DNA of 64,000 nucleotides from Sinotaia quadrata (taxonomy: Eukaryota; Mollusca; Gastropoda; Architaenioglossa; Viviparidae): assembly GCA_028829895.1 (NCBI GenBank), contig CM054181.1:61654759-61718758 (forward strand), given 5' to 3'. Under the pieces are notes generated by a model. That model worked only from the letters and a program-made list of their open reading frames with translations, was not told the origin of the DNA and searched no databases. Made by a program: the position numbers and the translations under genes. How positions within the stretch are numbered: the stretch's first letter is position 1; the number at the start of each line of letters is the position of its first letter. Below, one piece after another: positions 1-16,000 of this stretch.

Positions 1-852
1 TAGTTAGTTCAATTAGTCAGCCTCAAATTATAAACAAATTATTATTTTAATTCCTAAAGCAGAACAAAACTTAAGCTCTGATTCGCGACAACAGACGCTG
101 GTACGTGACGTCCACAGATTGGCAAAATGATCGAGACTGAGAGGAGTGGGGGTAGTAAGGGGGCAATGCTATGTGACTATCATGTTTGATCATTGTCTCA
201 AAAAAAAAAAAAAAGCACTTATTGTTAAAGTTAAATTTAGGTCTGAAAAATAAAATCGAAATATTAATCTGAACAAGGCTTAGACTTGTGTTGTTGTTAC
301 GTCATCTGCCCACTTCAGTGCACTGAGGTCGCGAACAAGTTACTACGAAGCTTATGAGAGAAAAAAAAATGGCACGAATGAGACACCCTTAAAGCTCGCC
401 ACGGTTATCTTCAACGCAATAGGTAACCAGAGCCGTCAGCTGGCGCTGCAGCAATGGTGTGGGGCGCTTCTGTGTGGGTTCTCAATGTTCCTGTTTTCCC
501 GAAGGGTGGCCAAAGAAAAGTCCAAAAATAACTATCTATCTTTTTTTACCCCTCACAGATTTTAAGACAAACTGATACCCTTTTTTTGTGTTGGGCAGTT
601 TTCTGGGATACGCAGACGGAACTGCTCTTTCTTTATCATTACGGACTGGAGAGCTGTGGGTTCTTTCCATCTTCCATTCAGTGAGTCCGCTAATTTCTTT
701 TGTATGAAATTTATTTGTGGGGATGCTAGTGTGGGGATGCTAGGTTAAGCCATTTTATGGTTAAACTTATCTGACGATTTTATTAGTCAGTGACTTTAGA
801 AATTGCTAAAAATTATTTTCGTTCTACTTATTGGTATTGTCAGTTTTATGAA

Positions 853-854
<2 letters not shown>

Positions 855-932
<78 letters not shown>

Positions 933-962
933 TGAGAGAGAGTGAGAGAGAGAGTGAGTGTA
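855..962. repeat. (TG)n microsatellite with GA-rich end
   Basis: An uninterrupted TG dinucleotide run of about 75 bases is followed by mixed GTGA/GA units. Confidence 0.95.
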
Positions 963-1029
963 TGTATGTTCAAATTGTGAAAGAGGGTCATAGCTAGTCA
1001 CTTATTTAGTTTTATGGCTGTCTACTGTG

Positions 1030-1205
1030 TTTAGATGCAGCACTTTCACTGACAATGCCTGTCTATTGAATTAGTTTTTGTTTTAAGTTTTTTTAAATGC
1101 GGTAATTTCACTGACACAATGACTGCTTACTGAATTAGTTCTTGTTTTCATTTTCCAGAAGCAGTAATTTCGCTGACAAAATAACTGCCTACAGAATTAA
1201 CTCTT
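1030..1205. repeat. Three degenerate tandem units of about 60-65 bp
   Basis: Each unit runs from a 'gcagtaatttcactgaca'-like block to 'gaattagttcttgtt'. The three copies are diverged, so this is an old local duplication. Confidence 0.6.
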
Positions 1206-1947
1206 GTTAAATAGATGTTTTCAGGACGAATCCGTGAAGACGATTTAATTAGCAATAGAAGTGATAGTGCTTTGTCTTCAGAATATTACATATACAATAA
1301 GTTTTAAAGTCACAATTACATTAAATATTTGTAATATAAGCAATTGCAAGAATGTGTTTCTGCGCGACATTCGACTTCACCAACGCACACAAGCAAAGAA
1401 CGATTACGTCACTAAATACATATGTTACCGATGGTAAATGACAGAATCATAACGTCATATACATTCGTGCCTCGCCTTAAAGAAAACAAATAACCCAACC
1501 CAAGTCTTGTCTGGGTTCTAGGATGAGTGTTAATATATCTCTCAAACTACTTTTGAGCTCCCAATGTGTTACGTTATACTTAAGCTATAGTTCTCAGAGT
1601 TAAGAGTCGATCATAGTAGCCAGGGGGTTCTAGAGTTCATTTCTTAAACTGTGACGTCATTTTGTCATAATCTGCAATGGTTTACATTTACATTAGCTAA
1701 TGGAGATGAATGCTGTAGTTCGTTATGAGATAGATATCTTTGCCTCGATACAACAGTGCTCTCTGCTCTTAAGTAGGAGGTCATGTGACAAGGAATTTTG
1801 TTTATGATTTAGAGCTTACATGTTTTGCTAGACTTTAGAATACAATAACAACATTCATACAATATACACTGTGATTAATTAAATTAAGTATGGAGTAATG
1901 TACATAAAAAAGACAATATACGTTATTTTATTTACGATAATGTTCTG

Positions 1948-2820
<873 letters not shown>

Positions 2821-3585
2821 CTCCTAGCTGAGTACATGTTCGGTGGCTAAGAGGCTACAACATATGTTTGCCTGAGTGGTTTTGTTTATATATTACAAAG
2901 GAAACTGACAAATAACTTCAGTTTTTCCCCCCGTCCGCACATACTGTTGTAACAATGTAATCCCTTCCGGGCCTTCTCATCCGTCCATTTTACTTTTATT
3001 TCATAGTGGATACCACCAACCTGTAGTGGCCTTTTAATAAATAATAAATTAATTTCATGAAAATATATATCGACAACTAATTGGTATTCCGAAAAAATAA
3101 ATGTAATTAATGTTGACAGTGCTGTGAAATTACTACACACACACCTGCACAGTGAGCACATAAGTACGCTACTCGTACAGTTTCCAAGATCAAGGTGAGT
3201 CTAAATCATTTGAAATGCGTGACTAGCAAATGCGCAACTTTCTCTTATGTGTCTTTAATCATTTTGATCGAAATTTTACTTGACTTTCGATTAATTTAAC
3301 TTCCGTATCCAACCTTGAGGTAGTTTTAGTTTTACTTGGTCCTCATTTTTAAAAAAATCATTATTTTTAAAAGTTCTGCATTTAGTTTTGCAATCGAATC
3401 AATCAGCCTCTTGCAGAAATACTTGGACAAGAACTAAATAAAAGACTTTCACTACGCACTCTGTCTTATTCGACCCTCCCTCCACCACCCAGCTAGACAT
3501 ACCTGATTTAGTATACGTTCCTGGCACTGTTTCGTAGACACTGCCTTCATAATGGAGAACATTAAAGTTCCAAGAAAACTTAAAC

Positions 3586-3844
<259 letters not shown>

Positions 3845-4904
3845 CAACTACTATTGTAGATGAGAACTGAAAATGATACAAAGAATTTGATACGGTTCTA
3901 TACACAAGCATGAAAACCATATGCGCATGTAACACAATCTTTTAGACACTTTCATTCACGGAGAGAATGACTTCCATATGACATGATTTACTTCTATGTT
4001 TAATTGCAGTCTTAATTATCAACATCGACAGAACATTCGGCAGTGTGGATCATTCCAAAAAAATCAATCAAATTTATGGACCACTTGACCACGAGTTCGT
4101 TGTGAATATGTGAATATACGTTTAATATTTAATGACGTAGGAGAAGAAAAGAAAAAGCCAAAATACACTGGCTGTAGCCTTTGTGACCGAATTCTCCGTC
4201 AATAGTGTCATGAAGAAAAAGTACAAAGAGTGGAAAATAAAAACATGTCTTTTAAAAATAGATAAGGCAGAGTCGGGAAGTAGATGAATTGCAGCTCTAA
4301 TGGTCGGTGACAGTTTTCTAGATTATCAGGGAGTGTGGGTGGGGAGAGCCTCATTTTCGGCATCTTTGCGTGTCAGTCGTGCAGCCACTGACGTTAACAA
4401 ACATGGTCGACGCGGCATTGTTGCCTTAGACTAGAGCAAGGCCTACATCCCTTGTCAGGTTTAGAGGCTCCGCGCACATTGTAACAGCAGCAGTTTAATT
4501 AAATAATTCCAAATTGAAATCCAGTTCACTTAGAATAATTACATTTTCAAGGTAGCTGTAAGACCATTCCATCCAGTGTCAGTTAAGTTAGTAAGGTGTT
4601 AACTCATTCTCTGTTGTCACCTCTAAAATAATTCAGATTTGGATTCACTTCTTACAGTGATGTCTTTGATGACTGAGATACTGGACACAAATGACGGCTC
4701 AATTCTTGTAAATAATGAGATATTGACTTTCTAACTTTTATCTTGTTCTTTACAGTTATCTATAATCGTTGAATTTTGAACCCGTTTCGGTAATTCGTTT
4801 TCGTTTTAAAATGATAGAGATTTTATTTCATTCGTGTCTTAAATCTCGTAAATCATTAAGATGTATTGGTCTCAAGTTTCGACTTCAGTTCAAGCTCTCC
4901 TTTA

Positions 4905-5100
4905 GTCTCTTCAATCATAAAAATTTCAACTCACCTCAAGTGTCAGTCTATTAAATCATAGTGATTTCAACTCACCCCTTTTATCAGTCTTTTAAATCAT
5001 GAAGATTTCAACTCACCCCAAGTGTCAGTCTATTAAATCATGGAGATTTGAACTCACCCGAGTATCAGTCTTAAATGATGAAGATTTCAACTCAACCCGA
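4905..5100. repeat. About 43-bp minisatellite, five degenerate units
   Basis: Units contain 'gatttcaactcacc' and 'gtgtcagtctattaaatca' and differ by substitutions and small indels. Confidence 0.75.
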
Positions 5101-5128
5101 ATATAAATCTGCCAATGCCACTTAGTTA

Positions 5129-6845
5129 ATGATTATTATTATTAATAATTAATTAATCATTCATAACTAATTACAAGTGAAGAGAATCTTAATTTATGTT
5201 ATTAATAATTCTCCAGCAGACACCACTAGTCTCACTCTCTTGGCCGGTATGCGGTCGCTCTTTAATGCTTTCTCTCTTTCACAATATGCCGTGGGGTGCA
5301 CTGAAAAAGGCTGCCCAGAATCGAGTGCACTGGAGAACTGTTCTCAAGGCCTTTTGTTCCATGGGGAATCCAAAGAGATAAGCAAGTAAGCAAGCATAAT
5401 CAATATTAAGACAACATTTACTGTCACACAATTTGCAATAGGTGGAAAACTTCTTGCTAAAGGAGAATACAAATCTGTCTTTAATCTAAATTTAAGCTCC
5501 CTCCACCCACTTGCTTCTCCAACATAAGATGATCAAAATGTGTAAGAAGATCAATATAGTTAACAATAAATTTATTAATCACCAATCAAATATACATATG
5601 ACAAATACAATGAAAAAGATTACTTGACATCAATATTTCCTTGAAACCACATTCAGATAAATTCTGTACAACACAGTCGTATATCCTAAAATACAATTTA
5701 ACTCTAGTATCAATACAAATCACAGGATAGTTCTTATCAGAGAACAGAAATAGAGTTATTAGAGGTAGCAATAATAGCTTTTACATAACCTGAATTAAGC
5801 CCTGTCTTTCATGTACTTTTGCAACAATGTCACAAGTTTATTGTCCATGTCAACAGTGTCTCTCTCTGCACATGTTGAAAACATTGAGGCGCTGTTATTT
5901 TATTTTCTTAAAGCCAACTTAAAGGAAACTGTAAGTTGAGACTTAAATGTAAGAAAGAATGGAGTTAGAGATGAATAAACTGAAAAACTTAGTGTTTGTT
6001 CCTGATAATATTTTACAGTGAAGAAGCAGATTTTGAATTATCGAATCTCTGGAATTTCTAGAATTCCTGATTTATTGACTTATAAGCCACTTCGACCAGG
6101 GTAGATTCGAGAAGACTCCTCCCTCAGTGCATAAGGACGCAATGCACTCTATTAATGTTTGTTGGCAAGGAATGCTTGACTACATCGTAGGATTTCTGGT
6201 ACAAGGGAGTTACTGAAAATTGCTACATTGTTGTTCTGCATTGACAATTCTGTTGTGAACAATAAACTTGTGACATTTCTATGAACGTGCTCAAAAGAAT
6301 ATTATATAGACAAGGTTATGTACAAAATATTATCGCTTATCTCTCTATAACTCCATTTCTGTTCTCTGACAGGAATTATCCTGTATTGACACTAATCTGC
6401 TGAACTATATAATTATGTGTAAGATATAAGATTGTTTAGGCATTGAAATTATTCAAATGTGGTTTCATGGAAATATTGATGTCAAATAATCTTTTCATTG
6501 TATTTGTTATATGTATATGTAATTGTTGATTTCATAAATTTATTGTTACATTTATTGACATTCTTGCACATATTGATAAACATTATTTTGGAGTGATGGT
6601 GAGTGGATGGGGGCTCTCAAAATACAGATTAAAGATGGATTTATCTTCTCCTTTGGTAAGAAGCTCCCCATCTATGGAAATGTTGTGTGAGAGTAAATGT
6701 TGTGGAAGAGAGAAAACGTTTCAATGCTCGTATATCCGCCAAGTGAGAGCGATGAATGGTGTCTTATGGTGAATTATTAATAACATAAATTAAGATTCTC
6801 ATTATTTGTAATTAGTTACGGATGATTATTAATAATAATAATCAT
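5129..6845. mobile_element. Foldback-type element with long inverted arms
   Basis: The left arm (5129 to about 5842) and right arm (about 6262-6845) are inverted copies of each other over several hundred bases. Both outer ends start with a 'atgattattattattaataat'-like terminus. Examples shared in inverted orientation are 'gagaatcttaatttatgtta', 'gacatcaatatttcc' and 'tcagagaacagaaat'. The middle (about 5843-6261) is unique. No transposase frame is visible, so this is a nonautonomous foldback or MITE-like element, or a local inverted duplication of one. Inner-arm relatives occur at 44.75-45.13, 59.88-60.16 and 60.96-61.40 kb. The left arm carries an extra LINE tail that the right arm lacks. 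Confidence 0.7.
5286..5410 (+). mobile_element. 5'-truncated LINE tail inserted in foldback arm
   Basis: The + strand encodes a LINE-like C-terminus at 5286-5381 (ending AQNRVHWRTVLKAF...) followed by a stop and a short tandem tail of CAAG/TAAG units. Such 'NR..WR..V.A' ends are common at the 3' end of animal LINE ORF2 proteins. That likeness is from memory of the family. The matching position in the right arm lacks this block and reads straight from 'ctctcttccac' to 'aacatttact', so the insertion came after the arms were duplicated. An 'acaa'-like duplication may flank it. Confidence 0.5.
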
Positions 6846-7054
6846 AACCTGTAACTAGGATGGCGTTGTGTCACTCTGGCGGCAAGAACTATAGTGATAT
6901 GATAAAGCAAACAGGAAGTGCTTGTAAAAAAAAAAAAAGTAGCGTTTCTGTATGAGTAACGCAATACATCGTCGTGTCATTTTTAAATCGCAAGTTTACT
7001 GGTCCGATAAACAGTCGCCTGACTTATCACACCCTTCAACGCTACAGTCTTGCT

Positions 7055-7275
7055 TACCGGACAGAACTCTTGCATACTGGACATAACTCTTGCATGCTGG
7101 ACAGAACTCTTGCATACTGGACATAACTCTTGCATGCTGGACAGAACTCTTGCATGCTGGACATAACTCTTGCATGCTGGACAGAACTCTTGCATACTGG
7201 ACATAACTCTTGCATGCTGGACAGAACTCTTGCATAATATAACTCTGGCATGTTGGACAGAACTCTGGACAGAAC
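7055..7275. repeat. 20-bp minisatellite
   Basis: About ten head-to-tail units of 'ctcttgcatgctggacagaa' type alternate between two variants (ggacagaa and ggacataa), giving a 40-bp higher-order period. The minus-strand open frames rich in MQEL/CPACKS are translations of the array. Confidence 0.95.
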
Positions 7276-8600
7276 TTGAATAAATTCGACTGTGCAAAGA
7301 TTTGCAAAACGAACACTTAGACATTAGTTTCAGATATTGCACAGAAATGACATTTGCTATTTTTACATTATACACTTAGTAGACTGTGCTGCTTTTCTTT
7401 CTTTCCAGACTTTTCGAGAGTGACAAACCGACTGACGTCACTGGTCTGAGGGTCAGATTCATGAGATTTGAACTCGAATGACATAATTTTCTTTTCTTTT
7501 CTTTTTTCGTTTGTTTGTAAAAACTCGCGTTATTTGACTTAAAAGCGCATCCGTCGGCTAGTGTGTACAGTGCATTGCTCTGAGTTTACTGTTTGGATGA
7601 TATAGCAGGTCACACAGATACAATACAGAATCGCTGGTAAATAACGCCCATGGATTTAAACCTAACACTAGCACATACAGTTCCAATCCTAGAGAAAGCA
7701 TTCTCGTTTTTTTAACACCGTCGTCCTTCCCTCCCCTTTTCTTTCTTTCACTGTCGACAACGGCACCGCTTGTCTGCCCAGCGCCACGGCCCACGGAATC
7801 TAAAATCTTGTGTGCGGTTTGACCCGCCTACAACTGGCTTTTGTAGGCTGGCTTTAAGGGAAGTGTTGTGCAACCATCCCGTCGGTGACATCGAGGCTCA
7901 CCGTTTATCAGATGTCTGCCTTTACAAACACGGTTTTACATCAACAGCAATTCAGGTGCTCTTGAAGAAAGATTGGTCTGTCGAAAAGGCCTTTTTTTCC
8001 CCCCATTTTTTAACCCTCTCCATCCATTTCAAACGGACTGTAGATGATCAGTTCAGTTCTGCTCTTGAATTTGAGGGGTTTAGTTTTCTTTCTTTCTTTT
8101 TTGTCTCTCATGCAGCACAAAATTATTGAGTTCTAATAGATATAACAGACAAACAAACAATAATAACTAAAACTACAAAACCCAGATTCTTAGCAAATCA
8201 TTGGGATGCTCTTGTGCGTACAGATGATCTAATTGCAGTTAACTTGGCAACTCTTTACAGTGCAGCAAGAAGAGACCTGGGATGATGACTATCAAATTGC
8301 TGAATCTTAATAGCACGATTCCTTTACACCAGAAGCTTTGCATTCCCCATCAGTGCGCCATCTCCGTCTGCGTCGCTTCCCCGTCTTCAGTTTAATTCCG
8401 TCTTCAGTTGAAAGAACTGGCATTTAGTGTTCAGCGTAGCTGCGTCTCGAATCCGAAAGGTGCTAATTTAAACATCTGTTCAGTGGCATTAGTTACAGAA
8501 ACACTTACTCTCACCTGGCAAACAGTCGCAAGAAAATTTCAACTTCAAGAGAATACAAGTTGTTGTAAGTGATGTAAAAGATTTTATGTCTTTTTTCCAG

Positions 8601-8692
8601 TCACGACTGCTGTGTGCGAAATGAGGACAATGGATCGTAAGTCGCGTGCCTCTGACGTTTTTCTCCTCACTCTGGTTTTTACTGGTTTCTTG
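8601..8692 (+). CDS. ZP gene exon 1: start codon and signal peptide
   Basis: An acceptor-like 'ttttttccag' ends at 8600, so the transcript probably has an upstream noncoding exon. ATG at 8621 opens a basic n-region (MRTMDRKSRASD) and a hydrophobic core. The exon ends in phase 0 at the donor gtaagt (8693). Confidence 0.8.
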
Positions 8693-8771
8693 GTAAGTAT
8701 TGATTTTTCTTCACTCTTTACTGTACTGATTTCTTGCTATGTAATTATCCACACACGCCCGCTCGCGCGCA

Positions 8772-8835
<64 letters not shown>

Positions 8836-9256
8836 ACACACACACGCGCGCGCGCGTGGTAAAACGAAGACAGCCACTAAATTATATCTAAAGTAATTCG
8901 GTGAATATCCGAATGTATATCAAATTCTTCAATATGTTTATTAGCGGCGACAGTGAAGCTTACCCCCTTCTTTTTTGGTGTGTGTGTGTGTGTGTGCGCG
9001 CGCGCGCGCGTATATATATAAACACATATATAAAACACACAAATATGTACACACACGTATATATAAACAGATATATAATCACACACTTATACACACAACT
9101 GGACATATATATAATCACAGAGGCACACACTCACACTTACACTTACACGCACATATATATGTAAACAATCTTAAACCACACAAACATATATAAACACACT
9201 TATATACCTAAAAAGAAAAACAAGCACACATACACACACACACACACCACACACCA

Positions 9257-9289
<33 letters not shown>

Positions 9290-11112
9290 TACACACGCCT
9301 AGATGAATTTACCAGTGATTGTACTTATCAAAGACAGTGCCTACCCATCAGTTTCTTTAGATGAATTAGTAATAATTGTATACGTCAGTTTAGAGAATAA
9401 CTCCTTACATTTCTAATATACCTATCTGTCTTTGCGCGTGTCTATACGTGTGTGTGTGTGTGTACAAATTTTGTGCATCATTTCATCTACATATTTATCT
9501 CTGTGCCTCTTTGTCTTCTGTTCTATCTCTCTATTCAAATTTTAAAAAAATAATTATATGCGTGTACTAAATTCCATTTCCTTTCACCTTTTTTTAAAGT
9601 ACGGTCACGTATGCTGCAGAAAAGCGTCCACCGTAAAACGTGAGTTTTGTTAATTATTTTTTTAAAAAATAGTCAATCAAGAATTATAACCTATAAATCA
9701 ATATTAAATCAAGTGCCTGGAAATCTTAAAACTTCTCGAATCAGCTAGCAATGCAACAACGCTATTACAAACAAATTAGAGTTCATGTCATCATGGTCTA
9801 CGCTTTCCGCGCTACTCAGTAGCCAACCACAGTCGGTTTTATCCATTCGTTCTAGCAATTAACATGCTGGCAAGGTGAACATGCTGGCAAGGTTACCATG
9901 CTGACAAGGTGAACATGCTGCTATGGTTACCATGCTGAAAAGGTTAACATACTGACATGTTTAACATGCTGACAATAAAAAGTTCGCTCTGAGAATTATC
10001 AACATATCCCAAATCCATGCATTTATTATCCTTTTCTCTTACGTCAAGTATTTGTTTACAATAAAATGTGGTATGTGGTATGCAAGTTGTATAGAATTCT
10101 GTACTCTATTCGTGTAGGGGTGGTGGTGAAAAAGCAGAAAAAAAGGAGGGGGAACAAAATGCTTTTGCAGTTTATTAAGTCTCAACGACAGGATGTCATT
10201 GCGAGTCCGCCCAGAAAACAGAAGTCAGAGAACTAGAACAACGGAATGCTTATCACAGATCAAATCCACGAGCTTTCAAGTGCATAAAGCACGCACCACG
10301 TGTGACGTAATGCACCCTCGTCCAACCCTCTCGGCAGTTTGTTCTTGCCGTGAAGTGACGGGGGTGGGGGGGGGATGGTGGCGATTATGGATAATAAACC
10401 CCGAGCAAATCATCCCTAACATGTTTGTACCTCTTTCAATGTATCGTCTAACTTGCTTGCGTAGAAAACAGTTCCAGACCGAACTGGTGACCTCTGAATG
10501 CTTGAGAAGCTCATGATTGTAAAAGACACATGGCGAGCATGTGTCACAAAGAGCTAAAAGGAATTCGGTAGTTTGAATGTAGCGTTAAGGTATATTAAAA
10601 CTTTAAATGCAACACTAGTAACATAACACAAAGACATAAATAAGGAAGTTTATTTGTTCATTTCAATTTAAAAAAAAAAGTTTTATAGTTTTAGCTGTTA
10701 GTAACCTATCAAATTGTGCCAAAGAAACAGAACGGTTAACGATGATTATTTTTTAAAAAACCAAACAAATGCATAAAGTAAAATAGTTTAGATCTCCCCA
10801 AACTCTCAAGACTTAAAGTTTTATGTTGGATCTTTGGGACACATTTTTTTGTTTGTTTGTGGTTTATTTTCGCTAAGGGAGATTATCCAGATCTTTCTTT
10901 CATGTATTATCAAAGTGTTGTTATTTTGGTGCTAAATGTCAATCGCTATCGCCAAGAATCAAAAGTTTTTTTTGTTTTTGATGACGCTCGAGACTGTTAC
11001 TTCGCGCTAGAACCTCATGGCAACCACTTGGTTGACGTCACAGAGTGGAAACATGTGTCTGCTAACACCACTCAAGGCGTATTTTTTGTAACCCCCAAAC
11101 ACACACGCACAC

Positions 11113-11188
<76 letters not shown>

Positions 11189-12985
11189 CACTTTTGATTT
11201 TGCACTACATTGTAACTTCGTGATGATTACTCATTCTTAAATTTCAACAAGTACGTAGACAAATATACTTCACCACAAGTACGTAGACAAATATACTTCA
11301 CCACACGTACGTAGACAAATATGCTTCACCACAAGTACGTAGACAAATATACTTCACCACAAGTACGTAGACAAATATACTTCACCACAAGTACGTAGAC
11401 AAATATACTTCACCACAAGTACGTAGACAAATATACTTCACCACAAGTACGTAGACAAATATACTTCACCACAAGTACGTAGACAAATATACTTCACCAC
11501 ACTTATATTTAAAACTAGGTTAGTCATTATGTCTGCCTACACGCATCACAATGCATACCCACCTAACCATCAGCCTAAGCTAAAAGTGTTCGATATAAAC
11601 TTTTTATGTTTATATATTCATACGTGATAATTATACTCTAATCATAATATATAAGATAATTATATTTTTAATTAAGTTAAATAATTATATACACATCACC
11701 TCTACTGCTTTATAATGATATCTCAGCACGTGAAATAATTGCTTTAGTGATTATATCAATTACCTCTGCAAAATAATTGTTTATTATTATTAAATCAAAT
11801 GTACACTATATGCGACTGTGCAACAATATTATTATTGTTGTTTAATGTCAAATCACACGTTACAGTTATTTGTTTATAATACTATAATTATATCATTTTA
11901 CACACGAGTAATATTGCATTATAAATATATATATTTAAAACTAGGTTAGTCATTGTGATTATGTTTTAGTTTTTGTTATATCAATCTGCACACGCATTTA
12001 TTGTTATATGCACTCTGTTTATATCATCCTTTACGTTACAATCAAATATTGTTTAATTATGAGTATGTCATTATACAAACAGCGCCTACAAGTTTCTTAC
12101 ACAAAATTACTATACTAATCTACACGTAACAGCTATATTATCATTGTGAGTAAATCAATCTACAATATTACAGTTATTGCTATTCTACACATGACAACCA
12201 CACAATCTGTGATTAAATCCGTCCACGCATAACCATATAAAGTCATTGTGATTAGATAAAAATCTAAACACAATTACTTGAAAGCAATTAGATCAATCTA
12301 CGCACAACCATGTAGTCCTTAGTTCAATATCTACTCACAGCTATAAGTCATTGCAATTAATCAGTTTACGCACAAGTACAGAGTCACAGTCATTAGTTCA
12401 ATATCTACACACATCTCTACATTTGATCAATTCAAGATTAGAATCAAGATATGATCAATTTACGCACAACAATTACTCAGTCATTGCGATTCGATTAATA
12501 CACACACGACAGCTGTACTGTCACTGCGATAATTCAGTCTTCAGCAACAACTATTCTTTACTACTACCACATTAATGTTCACACAGCGGCAATAGAGTGT
12601 GGGAACACCCCGGATATTCCCGTGAACGTTACATTTCCAAGCGGCGAGGTTGCTGGCATCTACGCTACAGGAAGACATAAGGAATGTTACTCCAGGCTCC
12701 AGCGGCGCGGTCACAGTCACCTGCACATTATTTTCGACGTTTTCGGCAGGGACTGCGGTGCACAGGTATGACTAAGTTTATACGTTCGTTATGAAAAATA
12801 CGTTCGTTTTTCTTCTTTAGCGTAAGTGTGGAAGTGAGAGTTGTTCAGTTAAATATAAGAAAATCTTCATGCACTTGCTTTGGAGGTCAATTTATTACAT
12901 ACATAGAAGAAAGAGGAGGGAGGAGAGATATAAAGAGAAGGAGAGCATAAAGAGAGAGACAGGAATGGGGAAAGAGACAAGAGAG

Positions 12986-13075
<90 letters not shown>

Positions 13076-16000
13076 TCTATAAACAGTTTAAACAAGATAA
13101 TTTAAGTCCAGGTAATAGTTTTTTGTTTAATGTAAATTGTTATATGAAACTCACACAGGTTAAGTAATTACATTAGTATTTTCATTTGTCGTAGATACGT
13201 AACTAATTTTATCCTTTGGCCGTACTCTGGAAAATGAATCATGACTCTTGTAGGAGATAAATGTCCTGATATCCTATCCCCCATTACATATACCATTCTA
13301 TATCGCTTCTCTATGAGGCTTTAAAGAAACAAGGTATCCTGAGCAACGGTCAGAAAATGTATATGTATACATTAAGATGTAAAAATATCAGGTTATCAAC
13401 TGAAAAGAAAATTGCAGTACATAAGTCACTAGACTGTAACACATTTTTCTAAATAAAATGATCCCAGAACTCGAGACTCAGCACCAGCTGCTGGTAAATC
13501 GGCCAAAGGTCAGCGAGCGAATTCGCTCTGGTGCGGAGTTCGAATGAAGTGAATAATAAGCATTTGATCCTCCCAGCTAGCGAATGATCCAAACGTTCCA
13601 TGAATTATTGCAGGATGCCAGCAACCGTAGCCGCAGCATTCACGTCCGTTTGAATCACATTCCTGCCCTCGCCTCACCAGAAGACACGGTGCACGTGCTC
13701 ACCTGTTACTACAGCAGCCCACTGGTGCCCACACTTGGATCAGACGTCGCGCGGGATTTTCATGCCGTGGAACGAGACAAGGACGTGAGAGACAGGTACG
13801 CGAAGGCCGATAGCACGCATCCTTAAGAGACCGCAAGCCGATTTCGTCAAGAAGCGACAACTCTTTCTGTAGACTGTCTTGTGGTTGTGCACTTCACGGA
13901 CAGGTGGTACGTGTTGTTGACAGACGCTGTGTCAGGCCCTGTGCAGACTGATTACAATCACGGAAATACACCACGTGTGGCGTAGATATTTGTCTTTCTC
14001 AAAAGAAAATAACTTTTAAACCGGGGACGCTATGTTCTTGCAACCCGCTTTGAAAAGGTTGACGGTTAGCATGCGGTTGGAGGCGTATACGAACTCGTCA
14101 GTAGTTATATTTCAGATACTGCTCTGTCAGCTCCAATAAGATTTATCTCCCTTGTTCTTTTCAATATAATCTATTACGGACGGCATACTTCTGCCCGAAT
14201 TCTTTCCCCACCCCCAAATTATGAATGAAAATTTATTATGATATTCAGTGTGGACCAACTTTGATATTCAGTGTGGACCAACTTTTAGAATAATTGATTA
14301 TTCATCTAAAATATAAAGCTGTTAAAAGTGATCATTTTGTCTTGCGTTTACCCATTTAAGGAAAACGTCTGTGGGACGGTTTAAAAGGTGACGATTGGTA
14401 CGAAAAATGGATAGACATTAGAGAGAGTATCAAGACAGACTTCATACAATAGAGAGAGTATCAAGACGGACTTCAGACAATAGAGAGAGTATCAAGACAG
14501 ACTTCACCAAACAATGACATATGAGGGGATAAAGAGGAGAGAAAGTCTTTACTGATAGCAAAGAAAGGAAAGGTAGTACAGAATGATATATATCTATACA
14601 GTTGGTAAGAAAATAAGCGATTCATTAAGCAGTAATAAATGTCGATCAAGAAGCTGAAAGCCTTTACTAGGTGGGCAACACGATAGCTGAAGAGGAGGAC
14701 TTTACAAATGATAAAAGATTACTTCCAGAGAATAGAGAATGAATGACTTGACTAGGCAAATACTAGTTGAGCGGAGAGAGAACAGAGGAAATCTTTACTA
14801 AGCGATAGTAGATGTGTGGCTGTAGAACAGAGAAGGCATTACTAAAGAGTAATAGATTTGTAGATAAGAGGACAGAGAAAAATATTACTAATCAGTAAAA
14901 GATGAATGTATTGCAATACAGGAAGGTTTTACTTAGCGATAACAAATGAGTGGAGGACAGAAGACTAAGTCTTTATAACAAATGAGTTGGTAAAGAGTAG
15001 AGATGAGTTGAGTGTATAGACAGTAGAAAAATACTGTCCAAATTGATCAGAGTTGGTGGGTAGAGAGTAGAAAGTTTTCTTTATTAGAGTCGAAAAAGAC
15101 CTTTTCTTCATTATATTTAGGGTTGTAAGAGGAGAGCGATAAAACAGATGATTAGGTAGAGAATAGAAAGAGAATATTTTAAGAGATAAGTGGGTAGAGG
15201 AGAGACTTGACTTTGCTAATCATTAATGAACGAGTGAAGAAAGTTGTAAAAGGAATAGTTCAATGACAATAAGCGAGTGTATATTAGTAAATCGATATGG
15301 ATGAAAATAATGAAATAACATGGATTTAATAAGAATATCCTTGCAGCGAATTTGAATATCTTGTCACTGATAACACCCATTTATTGCCATAATGATGTGG
15401 TCATTCTTGTCATTGACATTTTGCAACTGATACCATTCACTTATTATTATGGTGATGTGGTTATTATTGCCACTGAAATTGTGCAAAGAACATCCACTTA
15501 TTGCTATAGTGATGTTGACATTCTTGTCGTATTTCTTGCGACTGAAAATAACTTTTCTCTAGACTCTGACTGGAAAAGATATATTCAGCAAATGTCCGCC
15601 ATGGTATAATTTTTGTTTGTACTGTTTCGCATTCCTTGTTATAAACAATTAGAATTGTAATAACTGTATATATGAATATAGATACAGTCACACATACACG
15701 CACACACATATATAAAACAATATATCTTTCCATCTATTTATCCATCTCTAATTATGAATGAAATTATAATCGTATACACACACACACACACACATACATA
15801 CACACACACATACACACACACACACATGCACACACACTCACACACACACACACACACACAAACGATATCTCTTTCCATCTATTTATCTATGTCTAATATA
15901 TGAATGCAATTACAATCGTATACACACACTCACGCACAAGCACACATTCATTCACGTAGACATACACGTGAATTTGACTATCGATCTGTCTATCTATCTT

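Noticed and set aside
7770..8129. 119-codon + frame upstream of the ZP gene
   Set aside because: No recognisable motif and a low-complexity end; no sign of splicing to other exons.
10193..10516. 107-codon + frame in ZP intron 2
   Set aside because: Falls in an intron whose flanking exons join in phase without it; no motif.
11245..11503. Possible CRISPR-like array (28-bp repeats)
   Set aside because: Units are contiguous with no unique spacers and the genome is eukaryotic; the same holds for the other minisatellites.
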